A stretch of DNA of 64,000 nucleotides from positions 25,905 through 89,904 of the forward strand of contig QCKS01000004.1 of assembly GCA_003215175.1 (NCBI GenBank), written 5' to 3'. Shown here piece by piece: positions 8,065 to 15,977 of the stretch. A program made the position numbers and the translations under genes. The DNA is from Acidimicrobiales bacterium AG-410-I20. GTDB lineage: Bacteria; Actinomycetota; Acidimicrobiia; Acidimicrobiales; MedAcidi-G1. Under the pieces are notes generated by a model, which was not told the origin of the DNA, made no database searches, and worked only from the letters and a program-made list of their open reading frames with translations. Each line of letters begins with the position of its first letter. Position 1 is the first letter of the stretch.

Positions 8065-8594
8065 TATGAAACTTCAAGAGAAAGTATTTGATATCCAGCG
8101 TCATGAAGTTCTCCTTCAAAAACTCCCGGAATGTCTGCTTCAAATATGAGAGTTGCTGGCTCGTTTGGAGCTATTTGGAGAGTTAAGTCATACGCATGGA
8201 GGTGAAATTCATCTTCTACATCCGACGACACCGTAATCCTTATCTGATCGCCGATCTTCGCTTTCAGTCTTTGGATCCCTCCAACAACAGTTCCGCTTTC
8301 TATTTCAACGGTAACTCCAAGAGGTTCTTCTGCAGGCGGCTCCGTTGGCTCCACAGGCGGCTCCGTCGACTCCACAGGCGGTTCTGTCAATTCCACAGGC
8401 GGTTCCGTTGACTCCACAGGCGGTTCCGTTGTAGTCATACTGAGATTTTCTTGAGTTTCTCCTCCTTCATCAGTTTCTTCAAGGTACGTATTGTTTGAAC
8501 TAATTAAAGAATCATCAAGCCCGTCACCAGAACTACAAGAAAACAGAACCAAGATTGCTAAGGCAACAAGAGCATTCCTTACAAAACGAATCAT
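8064..8594 (-). CDS. Cupredoxin-like lipoprotein with Pro-rich stalk
   Basis: Exported lipoprotein of 176 residues. A hydrophobic signal ends in the lipobox LFSC (Cys about residue 20). A flexible stalk of repeated TEPPVE units (residues about 55-90) leads to a C-terminal domain of about 80 residues with a cupredoxin-like pattern (KIGDQIRITVSSD, then HLHAYDL, then GVFEGELHD). The histidines of HLHAYD and ELHD could bind a metal; the Cys of type 1 copper sites is missing. GAAGG precedes the ATG with a 7-base gap. It is followed by the membrane protein gene, which suggests that the lipoprotein hands a ligand to that protein (inference). Confidence 0.65.
   Translation of the reverse strand: MIRFVRNALVALAILVLFSCSSGDGLDDSLISSNNTYLEETDEGGETQENLSMTTTEPPVESTEPPVELTEPPVESTEPPVEPTEPPAEEPLGVTVEIESGTVVGGIQRLKAKIGDQIRITVSSDVEDEFHLHAYDLTLQIAPNEPATLIFEADIPGVFEGELHDAGYQILSLEVS
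8334..8432. repeat. 21-bp tandem repeat, about 4.7 copies
   Basis: Units begin at 8334, 8355, 8376, 8397 and 8418 (the last is partial); each starts AGGCGG on the plus strand. The unit is in frame (7 codons) and encodes the EPPVE-type stalk of the lipoprotein. Copies differ at a few bases, mostly third positions, and slippage could change stalk length without a frameshift. Confidence 0.9.
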
Positions 8595-8597
8595 ATT

Positions 8598-9218
8598 TCA
8601 ACCTTCTATTTGAGCATGCTGTCTAATCCAAGTGTGCATTGCGATACCTGATGCTACCCCAGCATTAATAGAGCGTGTTGATCCGTATTGCGAGATGGAA
8701 CATACTTTAATTACAGCTTCTCGGGCTTGAGGTGAGAGTCCCGGTCCCTCTTGCCCCAATAACAAAACACATCTTTCAGGTAGTTCCGTTTTCTCTATCG
8801 GGACCGAACCCGGAAGATTATCTATTCCGATAATTGGAAGTTCTTCATTGCCTGCCCATTCAAGTAAGTCTTCAATGGTTGGATGGTGACTTACGTGTTG
8901 ATAACGGTCGGTGACCATTGCTCCACGTCGATTCCACTTCCGTCGGCCAACGATGTGTACTCCTGCAGCAAGAAATGCATTGGCATTACGAACCACTGTT
9001 CCAATATTTAAGTCATGTGACCAATTCTCTATTGCTATATGGAAGCTGTGACGTCTCAAATCAAGTTCTTCAACAATGGCTTCTCGGCTCCAGTATCTAA
9101 ACCGGTCTATAACATTACGCCGATCTCCATTAGCGAGAAGTTCTGGATCATAACGAGAATCGGTGGGCCAAGGATCAGGATGCGGTCCGACTCCTACTTC
9201 TGATTCTCTCTCTTGCAC
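8598..9218 (-). CDS. SpoU/TrmH-family RNA 2'-O-methyltransferase
   Basis: SPOUT-class methyltransferase of 206 residues that methylates ribose 2'-O of tRNA or rRNA with S-adenosylmethionine. The three family motifs are visible: motif 1 NIGTVVRNANAFLAAGV (its Asn/Arg near residue 70), motif 2 LLLGQEGPGLSP, and motif 3 YGSTRSINAGVASGIAMH, which forms the knotted cofactor site. It starts with GTG and lies 3 bases upstream of the lipoprotein gene. Which RNA base it modifies cannot be told. Confidence 0.85.
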   Translation of the reverse strand: MQERESEVGVGPHPDPWPTDSRYDPELLANGDRRNVIDRFRYWSREAIVEELDLRRHSFHIAIENWSHDLNIGTVVRNANAFLAAGVHIVGRRKWNRRGAMVTDRYQHVSHHPTIEDLLEWAGNEELPIIGIDNLPGSVPIEKTELPERCVLLLGQEGPGLSPQAREAVIKVCSISQYGSTRSINAGVASGIAMHTWIRQHAQIEG

Positions 9219-9238
9219 AAAAACCTACGATTTTAGAT

Positions 9239-9568
9239 TTACGTATTTTCTGCAGTCACTTCTTCGTCACTAGGCACTTCTACCCCTTCGGTGTAGTAAA
9301 TATGAAGATCAGCAATGACATCTGCGACGCCATTAGATTGACCTGCACCTAGTTCAATGGTGATCACGTTTGCATTAATGTGCACGCCGTCAAAATTATC
9401 ATGTTCAAAAAGACGTCTTGCAAGTTCATCAGCTGGTGTTTCACCTGTTATGTCTTGATCTGGAAGGTACCGCTCATGACCCATGCCAGTTAAGCTTCGA
9501 TTGATCTCAAATCGAATGATTCCTTCTCGTGAAGATGCTTTTTCTACAACTGTAATTGGTTGCCCCAT
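9239..9568 (-). CDS. Small conserved protein, Nfu N-terminal-domain-like
   Basis: A 109-residue soluble protein. The pattern GIIRFEINRSLTGMG, then ADELARRLFEHDNFDGVHI, then ANVITIEL resembles the N-terminal domain of Nfu/NifU-like Fe-S scaffold proteins (strand, helix, and a terminal ITI/ITV strand). There is no CXXC, so it would not hold a cluster by itself. A longer acidic C-tail is present. I regard the Nfu link as tentative. A TAGCCT hexamer lies just before the ATG. Confidence 0.5.
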   Translation of the reverse strand: MGQPITVVEKASSREGIIRFEINRSLTGMGHERYLPDQDITGETPADELARRLFEHDNFDGVHINANVITIELGAGQSNGVADVIADLHIYYTEGVEVPSDEEVTAENT

Positions 9569-9574
9569 ACTGCG

Positions 9575-9580
9575 AGGCTA
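9575..9580 (-). promoter_or_regulatory. Putative -10 box TAGCCT before the Nfu-like gene
   Basis: Ends 6 bases before the ATG at 9568 and includes the TAG stop of the upstream membrane protein gene. Sharing with the stop codon makes chance more likely than at the other sites. Confidence 0.3.
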
Positions 9581-10003
9581 GCGGACGGCTGGTCTATCTC
9601 CCCAATTTCTGAACCTAGTTTTTCGGTTATCGCCAGCAAAGTAAAGAAAGGCTCCCAAGAGAACCGATACTAGGGCAAGGATTGAATGGATAAGTTTGAA
9701 ACCAAAGTCGTGTTGATTGGCAAATAGAATTCCGGTTCCACGTACTACCCAGAAAGCTGCTGTGCCTAAACCAAATATTCCGGCAAAGCGGGCGGCTAGC
9801 GTACTGCGGTGTTTCCATAATCCAGCCAAGAAGATTAAGGAAATTAGAGATAGGAGGAGAAAGATGACTGCTATGGCTATAACCCACCCTTTTTCAGAAG
9901 CACCCACATCCGTGTCATCTACTAGATTCAGTAACCGATTAGTCCAGATGAATATCGTCCAGATTGTAAGCAACCATAATCGCCTAATAATTTTTGCCAT
10001 CAT
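9578..10003 (-). CDS. Small four-helix membrane protein, unknown
   Basis: Predicted membrane protein of 141 residues from the ATG at 10003, where MM is followed by the basic stretch AKIIRR; a TTG at 10033 would add ten residues but lacks a ribosome site. Hydrophobic segments lie near residues 8-24, 42-64, 75-92 and 108-128. No family is recognised. It sits between rnhB and the Nfu-like gene on the same strand. Confidence 0.55.
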   Translation of the reverse strand: MMAKIIRRLWLLTIWTIFIWTNRLLNLVDDTDVGASEKGWVIAIAVIFLLLSLISLIFLAGLWKHRSTLAARFAGIFGLGTAAFWVVRGTGILFANQHDFGFKLIHSILALVSVLLGAFLYFAGDNRKTRFRNWGDRPAVR

Positions 10004-10045
10004 AAAAAGAGTAGTGAAATTGACAGCGATCAAACAACACTGTTG

Positions 10046-10741
10046 CTAATTGAATAATCTAGGCTCTCCGCTATTTCGAAAACGAGGGGGCTCACCTATT
10101 GGTGGTAAGTCCGCCATAAATTTCCACGATCTTCGATGAAATGTTGTGGCTCCGAATTTAGAAAGGGCTTCGCGATGACGTGGACAGGGGTAACCTTTGT
10201 TGCTTGAAAAAGAGTAATCAGGCCATTTCTTGTCAGCTTCTCGCAGTAAACGATCTCGGCTAACTTTTGCAACAATTGAAGCGGCGGCTATGGAAAGGCT
10301 TGTTGTATCTCCTTTGACGATGGGCTGAGATATTCCTCCTCCTACAAAATCCCAATTCCCGTCAAGTAAGACTTTGTCAGGAGTCAGCTCGAGTGCTGCA
10401 AGCGCTCGTTTAGCAGCCAGTCGCTGTGCATCAGACATTCCAAGTTCATCACATTCATCATTAGACACGTGCCCAACAGCCCAAGCTCTGGCCCAATTTG
10501 TTATCCGATCGTAAAGTATTTCTCTTTCTTTTTCATTCAGCATTTTAGAGTCCCGGACTCCGGTTATTCTCTTAGTTTGATTAACCACCACAGCTCCAAC
10601 AGTTAGTGGTCCTGCCCATGCTCCTTTTCCAACTTCATCCAGCCCAACAATTGTCCCGTAGCCAGAGGCCCATAGGATTTTTTCTGCGGTAACCCCTGGG
10701 GCTTTACCCTGCAGAGCAGCTCTCATTCTCTTTTGATTCAT
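10046..10741 (-). CDS. rnhB: Ribonuclease HII
   Basis: Cleaves RNA of RNA/DNA hybrids and removes single ribonucleotides from DNA. The protein has 231 residues. Catalytic acids are in GLDEVGKGAWAGPL (Asp, Glu near residue 35; the GKG variant of the usual GRG loop), KVLLDGNWDF (Asp) and IAAASIVAKVSRD. DSKMLNEKERE is the conserved substrate loop. The ATG at 10741 is 2 bases from the stop of the gene upstream (10744-12126), so both probably share a transcript. Confidence 0.95.
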   Translation of the reverse strand: MNQKRMRAALQGKAPGVTAEKILWASGYGTIVGLDEVGKGAWAGPLTVGAVVVNQTKRITGVRDSKMLNEKEREILYDRITNWARAWAVGHVSNDECDELGMSDAQRLAAKRALAALELTPDKVLLDGNWDFVGGGISQPIVKGDTTSLSIAAASIVAKVSRDRLLREADKKWPDYSFSSNKGYPCPRHREALSKFGATTFHRRSWKFMADLPPIGEPPRFRNSGEPRLFN

Positions 10742-10743
10742 TT

Positions 10744-12126
10744 CTAGTTATCTGTGACAGGTGGAGACAATAAAGTTTCCCCTTCTGTCTTGAAAGTAGA
10801 AAATTCTGGATCTAATCCAGAAATAGTAATACGTGGTAGAGAATCTTCATGAGTTTCTATTTCCCATAAAAGGGCGGGGTTCGCTCCATGCCAACGCACG
10901 GCAAAACCTAAGTTGCCCCAGCGAGTTGCAAGATTGTGCGCTTCAAAATCTTCTCCGTACCATGATGGGGGCACAAAATCATGTAGAAGATCAATTCCGT
11001 CTGATGTTTCAAGTACAAGATCACCAAAAGGTTGAAACTCAGAGTGATGAGAGCCTTTGCCTAAACGTTCAAGGTCTTTCGCTCCTTTATTTTCTCCGAT
11101 TGCTTTCAGTAGCGACACCAATCCGGCGACTGTTGACTGGCTTAGAATGTCTCTCTTGCCCATAGACCGCACGAGAGGCTCAATTTTTATACTTCTAGCC
11201 GATAAGAAATGTTCAACTCTTCTGTGCCTTACCCATAGTTCAATTGCTGCTTCCAGCCATTGTGTATTCGGTTGGGCAGTTGCTATTCTTTCGGCTGCGT
11301 CATCTGCTAACCCCCAAGCTGCTAAAAGTACGGCATCTTTTGGAGTGGGAGTGGAAAATAACAATTCAATTAGATCTGCATGACTGAGGCCTCCTCGCTC
11401 CCTGTTAGGTAAATTTGTTTTGGCTGCGGGCTCAAGCCGCTGATCCCAGCCTGCTGAGATGCGTGAAAATTCAGGGAAGTCTTCTGGTTTAGGAGATTTT
11501 TCTTTATCAAAAGATGCAACAAATCTAAGTCCGCTCTTATGAGTTAAAGGGACAATTAGTGCGCCACTTACCTCCTTCTTCTTACTTTTTAGAATGCGAG
11601 GAGTCTCTCGATTCGCTTGCCCTCCAGTAATTACATTTTCAAGACTCTTGAACTCTTCTTGTAATACCCAATAACCAGGTGGTCGATCAACCGTTAGCCG
11701 GGAAAATCCATCGATAACAAGCGAATTTCCTTCTACCTCTAATTGCTTCATTTTTTTAAGAGGTTTTATAACTATTGCTAAGGCAACTGGGGCAGATGAT
11801 TGATTCAAGACCTCTGTGACTACTGAAGGTTTGCGATCTCCGCGACCAATCGAAGCCCAAGTTGTAGCTGTAATTGGCCCTGCGGCGGTAACAAGTTTGG
11901 TTTCAAAAATTGGTGCTGAGCCGACACGGCGATGTGTGTAGACCGTTGCACTCTTAGGTTTATGCCACCTATCTTCCTCTCCGACCCACCACTCAATCTG
12001 GTAGTCGCCAGAAGGTGGACAAAACGTCCCAGAGCTATCTACCTTTCCGGCATAGCCGCTGTCGATACCTAATCTATTCCCAGCGAAATCATTTACTTTT
12101 TGTGAGGCCTGGCGAAAAATATTCAT
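10744..12126 (-). CDS. Unknown conserved-looking 460-residue protein
   Basis: No family recognised. The protein is soluble, with no signal peptide or membrane segment. The N-terminal half looks beta-rich (YQIEWWVGEEDRWHKP near residue 43 and repeated THRR/ETKL strands); residues 255-370 are helical and Ala/Leu-rich (LLAAWGLADDAAERIA, WLEAAIELWVRHRR); the C-terminal 90 residues return to beta-type sequence (WYGEDFEAHNLATRWGNLGF). It lies directly upstream of rnhB and is the first gene of this run. No ribosome site or -10 hexamer stands out before the ATG. Confidence 0.7.
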   Translation of the reverse strand: MNIFRQASQKVNDFAGNRLGIDSGYAGKVDSSGTFCPPSGDYQIEWWVGEEDRWHKPKSATVYTHRRVGSAPIFETKLVTAAGPITATTWASIGRGDRKPSVVTEVLNQSSAPVALAIVIKPLKKMKQLEVEGNSLVIDGFSRLTVDRPPGYWVLQEEFKSLENVITGGQANRETPRILKSKKKEVSGALIVPLTHKSGLRFVASFDKEKSPKPEDFPEFSRISAGWDQRLEPAAKTNLPNRERGGLSHADLIELLFSTPTPKDAVLLAAWGLADDAAERIATAQPNTQWLEAAIELWVRHRRVEHFLSARSIKIEPLVRSMGKRDILSQSTVAGLVSLLKAIGENKGAKDLERLGKGSHHSEFQPFGDLVLETSDGIDLLHDFVPPSWYGEDFEAHNLATRWGNLGFAVRWHGANPALLWEIETHEDSLPRITISGLDPEFSTFKTEGETLLSPPVTDN

Positions 12127-12265
12127 GACGATAACTGCGAGATATCTTAGTCATGTCTTTCTGCGTAAACGAAAAGTTTGACAACGATCTTCATTATTTT
12201 TGAGAACTCAATATCTGAGATCGTGACATTAATTTAATAATGCTGGTCCTCTCCGCTTTGCCCTC

Positions 12266-12271
12266 TACAAT
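12266..12271 (+). promoter_or_regulatory. Putative -10 box TACAAT for the cofC/fbiD gene
   Basis: Near-consensus -10 ending 7 bases before GTG 12279. It decides the start: the upstream in-frame ATG at 12240 lies 5' of this promoter and has no ribosome site. Confidence 0.5.
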
Positions 12272-12278
12272 CCTCGTT

Positions 12279-12842
12279 GTGACTAATTCAGTTTTTGTGC
12301 TTATTCCTTTGAAGGCATTTAACGTGGCCAAACTTCGACTTGCAGAAGTCATGACAGAAGACGAACGCGTTGAACTAGCAAAAAAGATGGCTGAGATAGT
12401 GATTGAAGCCGCAAAGCCTCTCCCAGTTGTAATCGTTTGTGACGATGAAGACGTGGCCGCTTGGGCTCTTACTCAAGAAACGAAAGTAATTTGGGCTGAT
12501 CGTCCTGGGTTAAACAATGCAGTACAAATTGGAGTAAATACTCTAACTGAACAAGGTGTGGAGAAAGTAATTATCGCCCATGGAGATTTACCAAAAGCTA
12601 TTCGCCTCTCCCACTGTGCTGATTTCAACGGAATTACCTTTGTTCCGGATCGGCATAAAGACGGGACACCTGTTCTAGTAATTCCAACTGGATTGGACTT
12701 CAATTTTTTCTATGGTCCGGATTCTTACGCTCTCCATATCGCTGAAGCGGAGCGCTTAAGCGTTCCATGGAGGAGCCTCTTCGATCTTGAGTTGAGTCAT
12801 GACGTAGATGAGCCAGAAGATCTTGACGGAATTAACTTCTAA
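12279..12842 (+). CDS. fbiD: 2-phospho-L-lactate/phosphoenolpyruvate guanylyltransferase (F420 synthesis)
   Basis: Nucleotidyltransferase of the CofC/FbiD family (187 residues), which activates phosphoenolpyruvate or phospholactate with GTP for coenzyme F420. Typical features are FVLIPLKAFNVAKLRLAEVM at the N-terminus, the metal-binding AHGDLPKA, DRHKDGTPVLVIP and a Gly/Pro-bearing YGPDSYALHIAEA. I start at GTG 12279 because family members begin a few residues before the VLIPLK strand and a TACAAT box lies 7 bases upstream; an ATG at 12240 would add 13 residues. F420-type enzymes at 36132 and 36648 fit with this pathway. Confidence 0.85.
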   Translation: MTNSVFVLIPLKAFNVAKLRLAEVMTEDERVELAKKMAEIVIEAAKPLPVVIVCDDEDVAAWALTQETKVIWADRPGLNNAVQIGVNTLTEQGVEKVIIAHGDLPKAIRLSHCADFNGITFVPDRHKDGTPVLVIPTGLDFNFFYGPDSYALHIAEAERLSVPWRSLFDLELSHDVDEPEDLDGINF

Positions 12843-12890
12843 TTTTGTTCTTTAGGCGTATCAACACATAGGTGTGATAGAACTACGTAC

Positions 12891-13463
12891 ATGGAACACG
12901 TGAGTTTTACCCACATGGAGCATGGAACTGCTGAAGACTACACATTAATTGATTCTCAATTCAAGAAACACGTATCGAGCCATCTTCCTGACTATTTGAT
13001 GGAAATTTTACGATCAATGGCCGGACCTACTTTTGGTTACCAAATTGACCGTTATCGGCATTCATTGCAGAGCGCTACAAGAGCACTAAAAAATAACGAA
13101 AGCGACGAAATGATTGTTGCTGCTCTTCTTCATGATGTTGGTGATCCAATAGCGCCAGCAAACCATTCTGCGGTAGCTGCAGAAATTCTGAAACCTTATG
13201 TTGATGATCGAATTTTTTGGATCATCCGTCATCATGGCGTGTTCCAAGGTTATTACTACTTCCATCACTTAGGCGGAGATCGTGATGCTAGAGATATTTT
13301 CCGGGAACACGAATGGTTTGATGACTGTGCCTACTTCTGCCACGAATATGATCAAAATTGTTTTGATCCGAATTACAACGAAATGCCATTAGAGGAGTTC
13401 GCTCCCCTCGTCTACGACGTGTTCAATCGTCCAAGCCGATTTGAAGGATTCGAGTTAGCTTAA
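12891..13463 (+). CDS. HD-domain metal protein, possibly PhnZ/MIOX-like
   Basis: HD-superfamily protein of 190 residues. Metal ligands in order: His in RYRHSLQSA, the HD pair in AALLHDVGDPIAP, His in ANHSAVAAEI, His in IIRHHGVF, and Asp in HEYDQNCFD. Six ligands of this layout occur in di-iron HD oxygenases such as PhnZ and inositol oxygenase as well as in phosphohydrolases. The Tyr/His-rich VFQGYYYFHHLGGDRDARD stretch is unusual. It may be either an oxygenase or a hydrolase; the sequence alone does not settle this. Its 3' end overlaps the convergent gene by 9 bases. Confidence 0.65.
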   Translation: MEHVSFTHMEHGTAEDYTLIDSQFKKHVSSHLPDYLMEILRSMAGPTFGYQIDRYRHSLQSATRALKNNESDEMIVAALLHDVGDPIAPANHSAVAAEILKPYVDDRIFWIIRHHGVFQGYYYFHHLGGDRDARDIFREHEWFDDCAYFCHEYDQNCFDPNYNEMPLEEFAPLVYDVFNRPSRFEGFELA

Positions 13464-14108
13464 ACCGCGACGTTTTTTGTCAGCGTTTTCCAATGAATCA
13501 GTAATGCTGGTAAATCCATCAATTTTTTTCAACGCTCTATTCAAATAAAAGAGTGATCCCAAAATCACAGCGGTAGCCGCCGGCCAACCAACAAGGGCCC
13601 GAATTATTAGATAGCCGTCTACTGAGGTTTGACGGAAAAGCCAGATATCCCATGCGGAAGTGATGAATTGCCATACACCTGCAACAACAGTTAACCGTGA
13701 TGTTGCTCGTCTATATATTTCATGATTCCGTATAGTTTTATCAAAAGGAATGACGTAATGCATAAAACGTTGCGCAAATGATTGTTGAGTGAAAATGGTT
13801 GCAATTAAAGCTGCTCCTATTAGTGCTTTAGTTCCTATTCCAATCCCAAAGTAAACAGCTTCGGAGTCGGTGATTATGCCAATAACTCCACGGATAATTA
13901 AGTAGGAAATGAGAATGGGTAGATATCTCCCAATCATTTCTCCTCGCCTGTACCGACTTACTACAGCTTTTATTCCCCAAAGAGTGGCTCCAATAACCGC
14001 CCATGTAAGGCCTAAGAATCGATTAAGAACTATGAAAATGATGATTGGCAATACGGAATCTAAATTCCGATTTGAGTTAGGTTGAATTTCGCCTTGGGGA
14101 TGGTTCAT
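13455..14108 (-). CDS. DUF3159-like membrane protein
   Basis: Integral membrane protein of 217 residues with about six helices (near residues 20-45, 62-80, 85-108, 133-155, 165-180, 182-200). The layout and the loop PFDKTIRNHEIYRRATSRLTVVAG resemble the DUF3159/VC0807-like group of actinobacterial membrane proteins, distantly like septation protein A. It overlaps the NUDIX gene by 4 bases (ATGA at 14105-14108), so the two form an operon. Function unknown. Confidence 0.6.
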   Translation of the reverse strand: MNHPQGEIQPNSNRNLDSVLPIIIFIVLNRFLGLTWAVIGATLWGIKAVVSRYRRGEMIGRYLPILISYLIIRGVIGIITDSEAVYFGIGIGTKALIGAALIATIFTQQSFAQRFMHYVIPFDKTIRNHEIYRRATSRLTVVAGVWQFITSAWDIWLFRQTSVDGYLIIRALVGWPAATAVILGSLFYLNRALKKIDGFTSITDSLENADKKRRGLS

Positions 14109-14908
14109 GTTCTTAAACTCTCATTGAATGGAGGTAGCCATACCCATCCGAGGCTATCTATCAAAGACGGGTTCTCATAATCTGTATCTTCGGGGAAGTA
14201 AACCTGCTCAGACCATTCGTCTCCGATTCGCACTCTTTGTCGAGGGTTCTTATTTTGTGCAACTTCCATGACGTCTCTGGCTAATGGATAATTCTCTAGC
14301 CGTTGCAGTATTGAACGTGTAGGCGAAATCATTGTAAGGGAACCATTTCTCCAATCGTCAAGCAATTCAGAAGGTCTTGCCCAGGTTGCCTCAGTTGCTT
14401 CATACCCATCAACGATTGGGATTGTCTCGGTGTCGACAGAGGCTACGAAGAAGTAGGTGTCGTATCTTCGTGGGCTCGGTGCGGGAGTTATCCAGCGGCT
14501 AATTGGGTGAATTTTGGTCAAATCTAAGTTTTCTTTACCCTCTAAGAGGTCTATTAGAAACACCTCATTTTTTTCAAGTTTTTGGCGGTTTTCAAGTAAA
14601 TGTTGACTTTTAACCCCGACCAAAATTCCAACTTCTTCTATTGTCTCACGTACTGCTGCTATGAAATATGCGAGTCCGTCTTGATCTACTTCTAATCTTT
14701 TGTTTGCTTCTTCAAGAATTAGTCCGTCTACCATTGTGGCCCAACGACGATCTCGGTCACTATCTTCAACTACTCCGCCAGGAAAAACGGTATACCCGGG
14801 AGCGAATTCAAGTTTTTCACTTCGGCGAATGGTAAGCACGTGTAAATCAGGTTGATCGCTGAGCAGGACCATTGTAGAAGCGGGTCTGGGAATCACGTGT
14901 TCGTTCAT
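14105..14908 (-). CDS. NUDIX hydrolase, NUDT19-like
   Basis: NUDIX pyrophosphatase of 267 residues. The Nudix box is interrupted: GGVVEDSDRDRRW is followed by about 25 residues before AAVRETIEEVGIL, which carries the REXXEEXG core. Such an insert is typical of NUDT19/RP2p-like members, which act on CoA derivatives. Late residues (WARPSELLDDWRNGSL) resemble the same group. The substrate is inferred. It is the head of a two-gene unit with the membrane protein and is divergent from the PAC2 gene. Confidence 0.75.
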   Translation of the reverse strand: MNEHVIPRPASTMVLLSDQPDLHVLTIRRSEKLEFAPGYTVFPGGVVEDSDRDRRWATMVDGLILEEANKRLEVDQDGLAYFIAAVRETIEEVGILVGVKSQHLLENRQKLEKNEVFLIDLLEGKENLDLTKIHPISRWITPAPSPRRYDTYFFVASVDTETIPIVDGYEATEATWARPSELLDDWRNGSLTMISPTRSILQRLENYPLARDVMEVAQNKNPRQRVRIGDEWSEQVYFPEDTDYENPSLIDSLGWVWLPPFNESLRT

Positions 14909-15076
14909 GAGGAAATAGATTTCTGATTTGCCACTCCAAATATTGTTTCTTGGTGGTCTTTATTTGTTGAAATCACGTGATGCCTTTAAGTCAGTATTTC
15001 TTGAATCTATAAGGTTTGCTTGAAAAAAATATGTCCCAACACTACTTAGATCCTCTAGACATGCGATTCTGTATAC
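14909..15076. promoter_or_regulatory. Divergent intergenic region with palindrome ATCACGTGAT
   Basis: This 168-base gap lies between the NUDIX gene and the PAC2 gene. A perfect 10-base palindrome, ATCACGTGAT, lies at 14972-14981, roughly in the middle, and could be an operator. A weak GATTCT hexamer is 6 bases before the PAC2 ATG. No small ORF or RNA is evident. Confidence 0.3.
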
Positions 15077-15952
15077 ATGACTGAATTGAGATGGGATTTA
15101 GATCTTCAATCAAATGTGGATTTAGACCGGCCAGTATTGGCTGTAGCTTTTAGGGGACTTTTTGATGCTTCTGGGGCTGCCACTTCAGCTCTTGAGTGGA
15201 TTAGTGATTACTTCCCAACTACTAAATTGGGGCATATCGATCCAGAAACTTTTTTTGATTTCACACAGGAAAGGCCGACTGTTTCTTTTGGAGAGAATGG
15301 GGGCAGAGAACTGCATTGGCCAGCAAATGAAATAGTTGCCGTTAAGACGCCTGACGGACAGAGGGATCTGGTTGTGATAGCTGGGGTTGAGCCGCATTTA
15401 CGGTGGCGAACATTTTCAGCGGCTCTAGCAGAAATTGCTGAAGAAATTAGGGCTGAAACGGTAACGACGCTAGGTTCGATGATTGGGATGATCCCTCATA
15501 CTCGTCCACTCACCGTCATTGGAAGTTCTACGAACAATGATTTGGCGGAAAGACTTGGTTTGAATCGCCCTTCGTATCAAGGGCCGACTGGTTTGGTTGG
15601 GGCGCTACACGACACTCTAGATAAAGCAGGGATACCTGTTCTTTCTTTGAGGGTGTCAGTACCGCATTACATCCCGGATGCGCCAAATCCAAAAGCAACT
15701 CGTTCTCTTCTGAGGCGGTTTGAAATGGTTACTGGTATAGACACTGGTTATGCGGGATTAGATTCTGATGCTTCTGATTGGGAGAAACGTGTAGATGAAG
15801 CAGTTGCGGGAGATCCAGAGATCACTGCTTATGTTCAGCGCCTTGAAATGCAGTCAGATCAGTTGGAAGAATCTATGCCTTCGGGCGATGATCTTGCTGC
15901 AGAATTTGAAGCTTTTTTACGCGATCACAATAGATCGAACGGCGACAGCTAA
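15077..15952 (+). CDS. PAC2-family protein
   Basis: Protein of 291 residues in the PAC2 family, related to proteasome assembly chaperone 2 and common in actinobacteria. Recognisable parts are PVLAVAFRGLFDASGAATSA near residue 20, SMIGMIPHTRPLTVIGSS near 135, YQGPTGLVGALHD near 170, and VSVPHYIPDAPNPKATRSLL near 200. The C-terminal 60 residues are acidic and helical. Its role in bacteria is not established; in actinobacteria it may relate to proteasome or ATP-grasp partners. It is followed by a DinB-type gene 25 bases downstream. Confidence 0.8.
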   Translation: MTELRWDLDLQSNVDLDRPVLAVAFRGLFDASGAATSALEWISDYFPTTKLGHIDPETFFDFTQERPTVSFGENGGRELHWPANEIVAVKTPDGQRDLVVIAGVEPHLRWRTFSAALAEIAEEIRAETVTTLGSMIGMIPHTRPLTVIGSSTNNDLAERLGLNRPSYQGPTGLVGALHDTLDKAGIPVLSLRVSVPHYIPDAPNPKATRSLLRRFEMVTGIDTGYAGLDSDASDWEKRVDEAVAGDPEITAYVQRLEMQSDQLEESMPSGDDLAAEFEAFLRDHNRSNGDS

Positions 15953-15963
15953 AAAAGGGAAAT

Positions 15964-15969
15964 AGGAGG
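15964..15969 (+). promoter_or_regulatory. Strong ribosome binding site AGGAGG
   Basis: Perfect Shine-Dalgarno core 8 bases before GTG 15978. It fixes that start and contrasts with the ribosome-site-free starts of operon-head genes in this window. Confidence 0.8.
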
Positions 15970-15977
15970 TTTTACTC

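Noticed and set aside
8334..8432. Regular 21-base repeats as a possible CRISPR array
   Set aside because: The units are tandem without spacers, in frame, and encode a Pro-rich stalk of a lipoprotein.
12178..12206. TTGACA at 12178-12183 as a -35 box for the F420 gene
   Set aside because: No -10-like hexamer lies 16-18 bases downstream; TACAAT at 12266 is the better candidate.
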